A stretch of 64,000 bases of DNA from contig NZ_JAUSQV010000001.1 of assembly GCF_030811475.1 (NCBI RefSeq), positions 2,925,001 through 2,989,000 of the forward strand, in the 5' to 3' direction. The notes under the pieces were generated by a model that searched no databases, was not told the origin of the DNA, and was given only the letters and a program-made list of their open reading frames with translations. The translations under genes were made by a program, and so were the position numbers. Numbering within the stretch: position 1 is the stretch's first letter; every line of letters begins with the position of its first letter. This document shows positions 40,163 through 47,630 of this stretch, piece by piece. Origin of the DNA: Nakamurella flavida. Its GTDB lineage: Bacteria > Actinomycetota > Actinomycetes > Mycobacteriales > Nakamurellaceae.

Positions 40163-40762
40163 ATGCCCCGCCCGTCCCTCTCCGACCTGACACCCACGTT
40201 CGCAGATCAGGCCAGCAAGGCAACGAACCCGCAGTTGGCGATCGAGGCCCTCCGCAACCTGGTGGCCAAGGAATCGCAAGAAGCGACCCGGACGAACGCC
40301 ATCCGACAGCGCGCGTTCGCCGAGCGGGTGGCCGAGCTGATGCGCAGGTACACCAACCAGCAATTGACGTCCGCCGAGGTGATCGCCGAGCTGATCTCGC
40401 TGGCCCGCGAGGCGGTTGCAGAGCCCAAGCGCGGAGAGCAGTTTGCGCCACCGCTCAGCGACGACGAGCTGGCCTTCTACGACGCCGTGGCCGAGAACGA
40501 GTCCGCGGTCCAGGTCCAGGGCGAGGGGGTCCTCGCCGACATCGCCCGCGAGTTGGTGACTGTGATGCAGCGGGACATCCGCACCGATTGGGCCTACCGA
40601 GACGATGTCAAGGCCAAGCTGCGCTCGTCGATCAAGCGACTTCTGGCCAAGCACGGGTATCCGCCGGACAAGCGGCCCGAGGCCATCAAACTGGTGCTCG
40701 ATCAGATGGAGACGCTGGCGCCGCGGTTCATCGAGAACAAGTACTCCGACGAGAAGTCCTGA
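40163..40762 (+). pseudogene. hsdR: Remnant of type I restriction subunit HsdR (C-terminal domain only)
   Basis: 199 residues that match the C-terminal helical region (DUF3387) of HsdR: RAFAERVAELMRRYTNQQLT, AEVIAELISLAREA, LSDDELAFYDAVAENESAV, IARELVTVMQRDIRTDW, AKLRSSIKRLLAKHGYPPDK. HsdR is normally ~1000 residues; the nuclease and helicase domains are missing and no hsdM or hsdS is near. The reading frame is open from ATG 40163, so a stand-alone small protein cannot be excluded. Codons here are less GC-biased than in neighbours, which suggests an acquired segment that was then mostly deleted. Confidence 0.75.
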
Positions 40763-40774
40763 GGCCAGGGCCGC

Positions 40775-41530
40775 TCAGCCCACGCCGGGTTCGGTGATGT
40801 CCACCCGAGCGAGCGGGGCGAGGTAGGGGAGGGAGTACTCGTCGCCGACGCTCAACATCGTCGGTGACAGCCAGCGCACCTGTCGCTGGACGGATCGCCA
40901 GTCATGGAAGTCGCAGAAGAAGGGGCGGGCGGTCGTGGTCCGCGCCGTGATGACCTCCCGTGCTCTGTTCCGGACGGTGAGGGCCACGTGGCGCAGGCCG
41001 TCGGGGTCGATGTGCAGGCTCAGGGCGGCAGTGTGCCGGCGGTCGGGGCTCTGACGGCGGGGACCGTCGAACCGGGCCTCGACACTCCGGTCCAGGCAGT
41101 ACTGCCGGGCGTCTTCCAGTGGCCGTCGGTCCCAGCCGCGCAGCTCCGCCAGGCGCACCATCCGTTGGTGCAACCAGTCGAGGTAGGCCGGACCGCGATC
41201 CGCGGGCGGCAGCGCGATCAGGGCGGGGTCGAAGCGGGCCCATCCGCCGTCACTGAGCCCGAAGCTGTCGGGCGGTTCTTCGGTGATGACGGCGAAATCG
41301 GGCCCGAGAAGGGTGTGGTGGCGATGCGCCACGGGTTGATCGGTCAGGACGAAGCGGCACCAGGAGGTGGTCGCAGCGATTCTCTTCTCGCCGGCGTGCA
41401 GGCCGCGGATGTAGAGCTCGAACACCGGCGAACTCTGCGCGGCGAACGTCCTGGCCGCCGACGAGATGTCGTGATCGGGCCAGACGTCGATGAAGACCAT
41501 CTTCCGTCGGCGGATGCGAGCCACGGTCAC
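40775..41530 (-). CDS. Hypothetical protein, no recognised family
   Basis: 251 residues from GTG 41530 (ATG 41500 is an alternative). It is soluble, rich in Arg, His and Trp, with blocks such as MVFIDVWPDHD, ARQYCLDRSVEARFDGPRR and TTARPFFCDFHDW. No catalytic motif is evident. It lies tail-to-tail with the HsdR remnant (12-bp gap) and could have arrived with the same segment, or be a native gene disturbed by it. Confidence 0.55.
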   Translation of the reverse strand: MTVARIRRRKMVFIDVWPDHDISSAARTFAAQSSPVFELYIRGLHAGEKRIAATTSWCRFVLTDQPVAHRHHTLLGPDFAVITEEPPDSFGLSDGGWARFDPALIALPPADRGPAYLDWLHQRMVRLAELRGWDRRPLEDARQYCLDRSVEARFDGPRRQSPDRRHTAALSLHIDPDGLRHVALTVRNRAREVITARTTTARPFFCDFHDWRSVQRQVRWLSPTMLSVGDEYSLPYLAPLARVDITEPGVG

Positions 41531-41601
41531 CCCGCCCCGGGTGCGGTCGCCGGGACGACCGGGAGGCCGACAAGCTCACCCGTGCCGCGTGTCGGGCCGT
41601 C

Positions 41602-42315
41602 TCACCGCCCGAACATCCCGCCCAGCCCGCCCTTCGGGTTGTTGCCCGGCGCCACCGATCCGGCCCACTGGGCGAACGCCGAGGGGTTGCGCGTCTGCAG
41701 CAGAACCCGGCCGGGGCCGGTGAAGTCGAAGACGAAGCCCTCGCCGCTCTTCATGGAGTTCAGCATCCCGCTGCCGGCCCGGCGCATCTCGAAACGCATG
41801 TCGAGCTCGTAGGCGACGACGTGACCGGTGTCGATGGTGACGACCTGGCCGGGCTGCAGGTCGAACACGTCGATGGCGCCGTAGACGCTGACCACGGCCT
41901 GGCCGCTGCCCGAGGCGCGGACCCCGAAGCCGCCCTCCCCGCCGAACAGGTTGGCCATGCCGCCGAACTGGGTGTCGATCTGCACCGCTGCGGCGTTGGC
42001 GATCCAGTTGCCCTTGGCCAGGAAGTACGGCCGGCCCGGGGCGATGTCGATGACGGCGATGTCTCCGGGCAGCACCCCGGCCATGTCGATCCAGCCGCCG
42101 TCGGCCGGCGCCGTGTACGTGGTGACGAAGAACGACTCCCCGGCCAGCACCGAGCGCTTGAGCCCGGCGAGCACGCCGCCCTCGGCCCGCGCCTCCAGGG
42201 TCACCCCCTGGCTGTGCGCCATCATGGCGCCGCCCTCCATGCGGATCTGCTCGCGCGGGCCGAGGAAGGCGCGGGCGACGGTGAACGACGGGTTGTGACG
42301 CAGCTGGGTCTGCAT
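41602..42315 (-). CDS. AIM24 / TIGR00266 family protein
   Basis: 237 residues of the AIM24 beta-barrel family: LGPREQIRMEGGAMMAHSQGV near the start, GESFFVTTYTAP, PGDIAVIDIAPG, then a Gly-rich GNNPKGGLGGMFGR tail. A TACCGT -10 box lies seven bases before ATG 42315, pointing to a leaderless transcript and arguing against the GTG three codons upstream. The bacterial function is unknown; the yeast homologue affects mitochondrial inner-membrane structure. Confidence 0.9.
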   Translation of the reverse strand: MQTQLRHNPSFTVARAFLGPREQIRMEGGAMMAHSQGVTLEARAEGGVLAGLKRSVLAGESFFVTTYTAPADGGWIDMAGVLPGDIAVIDIAPGRPYFLAKGNWIANAAAVQIDTQFGGMANLFGGEGGFGVRASGSGQAVVSVYGAIDVFDLQPGQVVTIDTGHVVAYELDMRFEMRRAGSGMLNSMKSGEGFVFDFTGPGRVLLQTRNPSAFAQWAGSVAPGNNPKGGLGGMFGR

Positions 42316-42357
42316 GGGCGACACGGTATCCAGGGCCCGCCGGTGGCCGCGCGGGCG

Positions 42358-43332
42358 CTACAGCAGGGACAGGTCCAGGCGCTCGCTGAGCAGGTGCAGC
42401 GCCACGCGGCCGGCCTCGGAGTTGCCGGCCTCGTCCAACGGCGGCGACCAGGCGCAGACCCCGTACCGACCCGGGACGTCACCCATCACGGCGCCGGCCA
42501 CCCCGCTCTTGCAGGGGAAGCCCACGTCGTAGGCGAATTGACCGGCCGCGTCGTAGGTGCCGCAGGTCAGCATGAGTGCGTTGACCCGCCGGGCCAACGG
42601 CTCGGTCAGGATCCGTCCACCGGTCCGCGGGTCGACCCCGTCGTTGGCCAGGAACCGCGCCGCCCGGGCCAGGCCGCGGGTGGTGACGGTCAGCGCGCAC
42701 AGCTGGACGTAGGCGTCGACCACCTCGTCCACCGGGTGGGTGACGTTGCCGAACGACCGGACGAGCCAGCCCATGGCGATGTTCAGCTCGGCCCCGGCGC
42801 GTTCCTCGGCCAGCACGTCGGCATCCGGCTCGAGCCGCTCGCCGACGAGGTCGGCCAGCAGGTCGGTGACCGCGGCCACCGCCGCTCCGGCCGATCCGGT
42901 GGCCTGGACCAGGATGTCGCAGACGACGACCGCGCCGGCGTTGATGAACGGGTTGCGCGGGATGCCGTGCTCGCGCTCGAGCTGGATCAGGCTGTCGAAC
43001 GGATCTCCCGAGGGTTCCCGGCCGACCCGGGTGAAGACGTTCTCGCCGACCAGCCGCAGGGCCGCGGTCAGTGCGAACACCTTGACCACGCTCTGGACCG
43101 GGAAGCCGACATCGGCGTCCCCGGTGACGTGCTCGGTGCCGTCGAGCTCGCACAGGGCGACGGCGAACCGGCCGGGTTCGCTGTTCTCCTCGTTGCCGTC
43201 GGTGTCCCCGTCCCGCGCGTTCGGCCGGGCCCGCCGGGCCACCTCGGTCAGGACGTCGGTCAGGTCGTCCGTCGGACGCGAGGTCGGGTGGGCGGTCGGC
43301 TCGGTGGTCGGTCCTGACGGGAGGGAGGGCAC
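42358..43332 (-). CDS. glsA: Glutaminase (serine-dependent beta-lactamase fold)
   Basis: 324 residues, full-length GlsA type. It hydrolyses L-glutamine to glutamate and ammonia. The catalytic Ser81-x-x-Lys84 (PVQSVVKVFAL) is followed by PRNPFINAGAVV, ALMLTCGTYDAAGQFAYDVG and PCKSGVAGAVMG, all glutaminase signatures. The first ~55 residues (Pro/Thr and Asp/Asn/Glu-rich) are an extension beyond the core. Cytoplasmic. No Gln transporter or regulator is adjacent. Confidence 0.95.
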   Translation of the reverse strand: MPSLPSGPTTEPTAHPTSRPTDDLTDVLTEVARRARPNARDGDTDGNEENSEPGRFAVALCELDGTEHVTGDADVGFPVQSVVKVFALTAALRLVGENVFTRVGREPSGDPFDSLIQLEREHGIPRNPFINAGAVVVCDILVQATGSAGAAVAAVTDLLADLVGERLEPDADVLAEERAGAELNIAMGWLVRSFGNVTHPVDEVVDAYVQLCALTVTTRGLARAARFLANDGVDPRTGGRILTEPLARRVNALMLTCGTYDAAGQFAYDVGFPCKSGVAGAVMGDVPGRYGVCAWSPPLDEAGNSEAGRVALHLLSERLDLSLL

Positions 43333-43421
43333 TCCTGCAGGCTGTCACAGCCGCGCCGGGGCGGGCCGCGAACCGCGTCCCGACCGGACCCGCTGTCGGG
43401 CGCCGGTGGTACCACTGTGCC

Positions 43422-44624
43422 GTGACGGGAGCGGCTGCCGGGGTGCGGTACATCGACGACGCCGAGCGGCGGGCTCGCCTGGGTGCGCGCCATGCCCTCG
43501 CCCGGCCGGTGGCCGACCCGGTGGCGGCGGCTCGCGCGGTGGTCGCCCTGCACGCCACCGATCCGGCCGGGGTGTACGTGGCCGCCGCCGCCCGGACGGG
43601 CCTGGGCCCCACCGCGCACACGGCCCGGGCGTTGTACGACGACCGGGTGCTGCTGCGCATGCTCGGCATCCGCCGGACGATGTTCATCGCCCCGTTGGAT
43701 CTGGTCCCGGTGATGCAGGCCGCGGCGACGGAGGCCGTGGCCGTCGTCCAGCGGACCCGCTACGAGAAGCTGATCGCCGAGGCGGGCGGGGGTGACGGAG
43801 CCTGGCTCCGGCAGGTCGAGGAGGCCACCCTCGCGGCGCTGCGGGCCCGCGGGTCGGCGACCGCCGCACAGCTGTCCACCGACGTCCCGGAGTTGCGGTT
43901 CGCCTTCCCCGCGCCGCCCGGCAAGAAGTACGGCGGGCAGTCCAGCATCACCACCTGGGTGCTCCTGCTGCTCTCCACCCGGGGGCTGATCGTCCGCGGC
44001 CGACCCGCCGGTACCTGGGTCAGCAGCCAGTACGTGTGGTGGCCGGCCGAGACCTGGTTCGCCGACCACGGCCCGGAGTCGCCGCACCGTGCCGTGCTCG
44101 ACACCGCCGACGCCCAGGTCGAGCTGGTCCGCCGCTACCTCGCCGCGTTCGGCCCGGCCACGGCGACCGACATCGCCTGGTGGACGGGTTGGGCGGGCCG
44201 GACGGTGAAGGCGGCGCTGGCCCGGTTGCAGCCGGTGGAGGTCGAGGTCGCCACCGGCCCCGCCCTGGTGCTGGCGCAGGACGTCGATCCGGTGCCGCCG
44301 CCGGAGCCCTGGGTGGCGCTGCTCCCGGCCCTGGACGCCACTCCGATGGGCTGGTCGCAGCGGGACTTCTACCTGGGCGGGCACAAGGCCGCCCTGTTCG
44401 ACACCATGGGCAACGTCGGGCCGACGGTGTGGGCGGACGGCCGCATCGTGGGCGGCTGGGCCCAGCGACCGGACGGAGCCGTGGTGTTCTCCCTGCTGGA
44501 GGACGTCGGGGCCGAGACCGCGGCGCGCATCGCCGACCGGGCCGAGGCCCTCACCGGGTGGATGGACGGGGTGCGGATCGTCCCGCGTTTCCGGACCCCG
44601 TTGGAGAAGGAACTCGCCGGTTGA
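43422..44624 (+). CDS. AlkZ/HTH_42-family winged-helix DNA glycosylase-like protein
   Basis: 400 residues fitting the HTH_42 (AlkZ/AlkX/YcaQ) family of tandem winged-helix proteins. Signatures are ARAVVALHATDPAGVY near 40-53, LLRMLGIRRTMFIAPL, a central WH segment, and a C-terminal LLPALDATPMGWSQRDFYLG. Characterised members excise alkylated bases or crosslinks using a QxQ or QxD motif; here the equivalent stretch reads HATD, so this belongs to a different branch whose activity is unknown. GTG start. It precedes the crcB pair. Confidence 0.82.
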   Translation: MTGAAAGVRYIDDAERRARLGARHALARPVADPVAAARAVVALHATDPAGVYVAAAARTGLGPTAHTARALYDDRVLLRMLGIRRTMFIAPLDLVPVMQAAATEAVAVVQRTRYEKLIAEAGGGDGAWLRQVEEATLAALRARGSATAAQLSTDVPELRFAFPAPPGKKYGGQSSITTWVLLLLSTRGLIVRGRPAGTWVSSQYVWWPAETWFADHGPESPHRAVLDTADAQVELVRRYLAAFGPATATDIAWWTGWAGRTVKAALARLQPVEVEVATGPALVLAQDVDPVPPPEPWVALLPALDATPMGWSQRDFYLGGHKAALFDTMGNVGPTVWADGRIVGGWAQRPDGAVVFSLLEDVGAETAARIADRAEALTGWMDGVRIVPRFRTPLEKELAG

Positions 44625-44764
44625 GCGTCGCGGCTCACCGGGTCGACATCGTCGTGCGGCCACACTGGTCCCGTCCGGTCCCCCGGGTGGTCTCCCACCA
44701 CCGGCGGGCGAGATCGGTCCGTGCGTGATCCGGCAGGGAACTGCGGGACGGGACAGGAGGGTCG

Positions 44765-45256
44765 GTGGCGTCCGAGGACGTGGTCGGCTCGGACTTCCGA
44801 CCCGGTGATGTCGGTCCGGCCGGGTCCCGCCGGTCGGAGGGGGCCGTGCTGGCGGCCATCGCCCTGGGCGGAGTGATCGGGGCCGAGTCCCGGTACGGCG
44901 TCGCTCTGCTCATGCCGCACCAGCCGGGTGCGTTCGCCTGGTCGACGCTGGTCGTCAACGTCACCGGATGCCTGCTCATCGGTGCGCTCATGGTCGTCCT
45001 GCTCGAGGCGGTCACCCCGCACCGGCTGGCCCGCCCGTTCCTGGGGGTCGGGGTGTTGGGTGGCTACACCACGTTCTCCACCTTCGCGATGGACACCCAG
45101 GACCTGTTGCGCGCCGATCGCCCGGGTGCCGCCCTCGCCTTCGTCGGGCTGTCGCTGGCGTTCGGCGCGCTGGCCGTGTGGGCGGCGACCCGGGTGACCC
45201 GGCTCCTGCTCCGGCGCCGGATCGCCCGGCGGGCCGCGACGGCGGGGCACGCGTGA
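44765..45256 (+). CDS. crcB: Fluoride channel Fluc/CrcB, first copy
   Basis: 163 residues with four predicted helices. The Fluc motifs are GGVIGAESRYG in helix 1, NVTGCLLIGALM in helix 2 (pore Asn) and GGYTTFSTFAMD in helix 3 (Phe-box). It is longer than most because of an N-terminal polar stretch of ~28 residues and a basic tail. GTG start with a GGAGG Shine-Dalgarno. Its stop overlaps the start of a second copy (GTGA), so the two likely form a heterodimeric channel exporting F-. No fluoride riboswitch was found upstream. Confidence 0.93.
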   Translation: MASEDVVGSDFRPGDVGPAGSRRSEGAVLAAIALGGVIGAESRYGVALLMPHQPGAFAWSTLVVNVTGCLLIGALMVVLLEAVTPHRLARPFLGVGVLGGYTTFSTFAMDTQDLLRADRPGAALAFVGLSLAFGALAVWAATRVTRLLLRRRIARRAATAGHA

Positions 45257-45618
45257 TCGCCCTGATGGTCGCCCTCGGTGCCCTGGTCGGTGCCCCGGCC
45301 CGCTATCTCACCGATCAGCTCGTGCAGTCCCGGCACCGCACCGGCTTCCCCTGGGGCACGCTCACGGTCAACCTCGTGGCGTCGCTGATCCTCGGGTTCG
45401 GGGTCGGCGCCGCCACCCACTTCTCGGCGGAGGTCACGGCCCTGATCGGCACCGGCTTCTGCGGTGCACTCAGCACCTACTCGACGTTCGGCTACGAGGT
45501 GATGCGGATGTCCGGGGACGGGCGACGCCGGCTCGCCGCGGTCAACGTGGCGGCCAGTGTGGTCGGCGGGGTGGGGATGGCCGCGCTGGGCTGGTGGGCC
45601 GGGCACTCCTGGCGGTGA
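45253..45618 (+). CDS. crcB: Fluoride channel Fluc/CrcB, second copy
   Basis: 121 residues with four predicted helices: GALVGAPARYLTDQ in helix 1, NLVASLILGFGVG in helix 2 and GALSTYSTFGYE in helix 3. The GTG start overlaps the stop of the first crcB gene. Fluc channels are antiparallel dimers; organisms with two adjacent genes usually make one dimer from both subunits. Confidence 0.93.
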   Translation: MIALMVALGALVGAPARYLTDQLVQSRHRTGFPWGTLTVNLVASLILGFGVGAATHFSAEVTALIGTGFCGALSTYSTFGYEVMRMSGDGRRRLAAVNVAASVVGGVGMAALGWWAGHSWR

Positions 45619-45642
45619 TGCCGAGGGCTCCGGGTCGACAGG

Positions 45643-45957
45643 TCAGAGACCGGTCCAGGGCAGCCGCCCCGGTCCGCCCCGGGTGGACCGTCGCTGCCAG
45701 CACGAGCTGTGCCAGTGCCGCCGGTCGGATCCGTCGCCGTCCGCGGGCCAGACCACGACATGCGCCACGCCGGCCAGCACCTCGTGGTCGCAGCCCGGAC
45801 AGCGGTAGGTCTTCACGGCGGCGGAGCCGGACATGCTGCGGACCACGAACGTGCCCTCGGCGGTTTCCTGGTGGCGTTCCCCGCCGCCCAGGGGCGTGGA
45901 TCCCGACGAGGGCGGTGTCCGCTCGCGGCGGACCGCGCCGGACGATCGTCGGGGCAT
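45643..45957 (-). CDS. Small zinc-binding protein, conserved actinobacterial type
   Basis: 104 residues. An Arg/Ser/Gly-rich N-terminal half is followed by YRCPGCDHEVLAGVAHVVVWPAD and RRHWHSSCW, a CxxC...HWHxxCW zinc site seen in short actinobacterial proteins often annotated as ATP/GTP-binding. Function unknown. It converges on the crcB pair with a 24-bp gap. Confidence 0.75.
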   Translation of the reverse strand: MPRRSSGAVRRERTPPSSGSTPLGGGERHQETAEGTFVVRSMSGSAAVKTYRCPGCDHEVLAGVAHVVVWPADGDGSDRRHWHSSCWQRRSTRGGPGRLPWTGL

Positions 45958-46012
45958 GGCGCCAGCCTAACCGCGGGAACCGGTGGCCCCCGCGGCGTCT
46001 CCCGCCGGCCCG

Positions 46013-46255
46013 TCAGTCCTCGTCGCGCGCCGGGGCCGAACCGCGGGAACCGGGCCGGCGGGACGTGCCGTTGCGGTACATCAGAACCAAACCCCAGCCG
46101 GCCACGCCCAGCAGCAGGGCGCCCCACACCCAGCGGACCGCGTGCTCGGACCCGGTGGTCGGGTCGGCGGGCAGCAGCGGCGCCAGCAGCACCAGCGCGA
46201 CCAGGGCCAGCAGGGCGGACAGGGTCGACACCGCGGCCCGGACCGGACGTCGCAT
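46013..46255 (-). CDS. Small two-helix membrane protein
   Basis: 80 residues from ATG 46255, which has a GGAGGAGG Shine-Dalgarno. Helices lie at ~8-29 and ~42-59, then a basic/acidic tail (MYRNGTSRRPGSRGS). Function unknown. Continuation of the frame to 46369 lacks coding features and is not included. Confidence 0.65.
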   Translation of the reverse strand: MRRPVRAAVSTLSALLALVALVLLAPLLPADPTTGSEHAVRWVWGALLLGVAGWGLVLMYRNGTSRRPGSRGSAPARDED

Positions 46256-46443
46256 GCGCACACCTCCTCCGCTCTCGACCCCTGGACGGTAGGCGGCCGG
46301 CGGGCCGACCGGAAGCGGCGGGCGGACGGGCGCGCCGGGTTCGCGAAACCCGGTCGGCCAGCGGTACATCTCGGGCAGATCACGCCGCCGAAACCACGCG
46401 TCCGTTCATCGCAAGCGCGGCACTTTCGTTTCCCTGGACTTCG

Positions 46444-46480
46444 TTGACGCACCGGCAGGCGCCCGTTAGCTTTCGAAAGC
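46444..46480 (+). promoter_or_regulatory. Promoter of the rhamnose regulator with palindromic operator over the -10
   Basis: TTGACG (-35, 46444-46449), a 17-bp spacer and TAGCTT (-10, 46467-46472). The perfect 12-bp palindrome GCTTTCGAAAGC (46469-46480) covers the -10 and the expected start point, and a second CTTTCG lies at 46423-46428. This suits autorepression by the DeoR-type regulator encoded 57 bp downstream. Confidence 0.65.
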
Positions 46481-46536
46481 GCGTTGAGAGCTGGCCCACA
46501 GTGGGGTCGGACGGATCCCACGAGGAGGTGGTGTCG

Positions 46537-47430
46537 GTGTCATCGGTGGACGAGTTCGCCCGCGAGCAGAGCATTCTGATGGACCTCAAGACCACCGGCC
46601 ATGTGACCGTCCAGGATCTCGCCGTCCGGTTCGGCGTCTCCGCCGTCACGATTCGCAAGGACCTGTCCGCTCTCGAGGACCGCAGTCTGGTCCGGCGGGT
46701 GCGCGGCGGGGCGGTCAGTGCACCGGCCGGTGACGAGGGCGCGTTCGAGATGCGGTTGCGGTACTCCCAGGACAGCAAGCAGGCGGTGGCCGTCGCCGCC
46801 GCCCGCCTCGTCCGGGACGGCGACGTCATCGCGCTCGATTCCTCGACCTCGTCGTTCTACCTCGCCCAGGAGGTGCTCGGCCGGCGCAACCTGGTGGTGA
46901 TCACCAACGGGTTGCGGCACGCCCTGCTCTTCATGGAGCACTCGTCCGCCGTGGTGCTCATGCCCGGCGGCGTGGTGCGCCGGTCCGCCGGGAGCGTGGT
47001 CGGGCCGATCGGTGACGTGCTGGCCGGCCGGGGTCGGATCAGCGCCGGCTTCTTCGGGGTGGTCGGCATCTCGACAACCCTGGGCCTGCTGGACGTCTCG
47101 GCCGAGGAGGCGCAGACGAAGAAGTTCATGGCGGCGGCCTGCGACCGGGTGTACGCCCTGTTCGACTCGTCGAAGATCGACGGGTTCGGCTTCCACTCCT
47201 TCGTCCCCCCGGCCGACATCACCGGCATGTACACCGACACCGGGGCCGATCCCGCCGCCGTCGCCGAATGGGCGGCACTGGACGTCCCGATCACCACCGT
47301 CCCGAGCGCCGCCGCCGCGACCAGCGCCGCGGACACCGCGGCCACGGTCACCCCCCTGCCCACCTCCGGCGCGCGGGAGCCGGCGCGGCGCCGCCGGCGT
47401 TCCCGGGCGTCGCCCACCGGGACGGGCTGA
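46537..47430 (+). CDS. DeoR-family regulator of the rhamnose cluster
   Basis: 297 residues from GTG 46537, eight bases after GAGGAGG; GTGs at 46528 and 46531 are too close to it. An N-terminal DeoR helix-turn-helix (HVTVQDLAVRFGVSAVTIRKDLSALE, ~22-47) and RRVRGGAV are followed by a DeoRC sugar-phosphate sensor domain (GDVIALDSSTSS, ITNGLRHA, LMPGG). A Pro/Ala/Arg-rich tail of ~45 residues is extra. It is encoded just upstream of the rhamnose importer, so it probably represses the cluster until a rhamnose phosphate or related compound binds. Confidence 0.9.
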   Translation: MSSVDEFAREQSILMDLKTTGHVTVQDLAVRFGVSAVTIRKDLSALEDRSLVRRVRGGAVSAPAGDEGAFEMRLRYSQDSKQAVAVAAARLVRDGDVIALDSSTSSFYLAQEVLGRRNLVVITNGLRHALLFMEHSSAVVLMPGGVVRRSAGSVVGPIGDVLAGRGRISAGFFGVVGISTTLGLLDVSAEEAQTKKFMAAACDRVYALFDSSKIDGFGFHSFVPPADITGMYTDTGADPAAVAEWAALDVPITTVPSAAAATSAADTAATVTPLPTSGAREPARRRRRSRASPTGTG

Positions 47431-47525
47431 GCGCACCCCGACCGCCCGACCGCTCCACCGGCCCATCCGCAGTTCCCCGCAGTTCCCCGCTCCATCCGCC
47501 CCCGGGCGGCCCGAGATCCCCACGC

Positions 47526-47583
47526 CCGCCGGTCATCTCGACCGGCGGTCTCCCCAGCACGCACCGCCCCGACCCCGGGGCGG
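47526..47583 (+). terminator. Two successive hairpins between regulator and rhaS
   Basis: First hairpin CCGCCGGTC-ATCTC-GACCGGCGG (47526-47548, perfect 9 bp); second CCGCCCCG-ACCC-CGGGGCGG (47564-47583, perfect 8 bp). They lie ~95-150 bp after the regulator stop and 47 bp before rhaS. They may end the regulator transcript or attenuate read-through. Confidence 0.55.
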
Positions 47584-47630
47584 CCATCGACCGCGTCCGG
47601 CAACGGCCGCGCCAACCCCTGGAGTGATCC

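Noticed and set aside
44625-44764. Fluoride riboswitch upstream of crcB
   Set aside because: The conserved crcB RNA core (GGNGAUGGNGCC-type start with pseudoknot partner) was not found.
46335-46353. Hairpin CCGGGTT-CGCGA-AACCCGG as a terminator
   Set aside because: It lies upstream of both flanking genes (the minus-strand membrane gene and the regulator), so neither would be terminated by it; a regulatory role has no further support.
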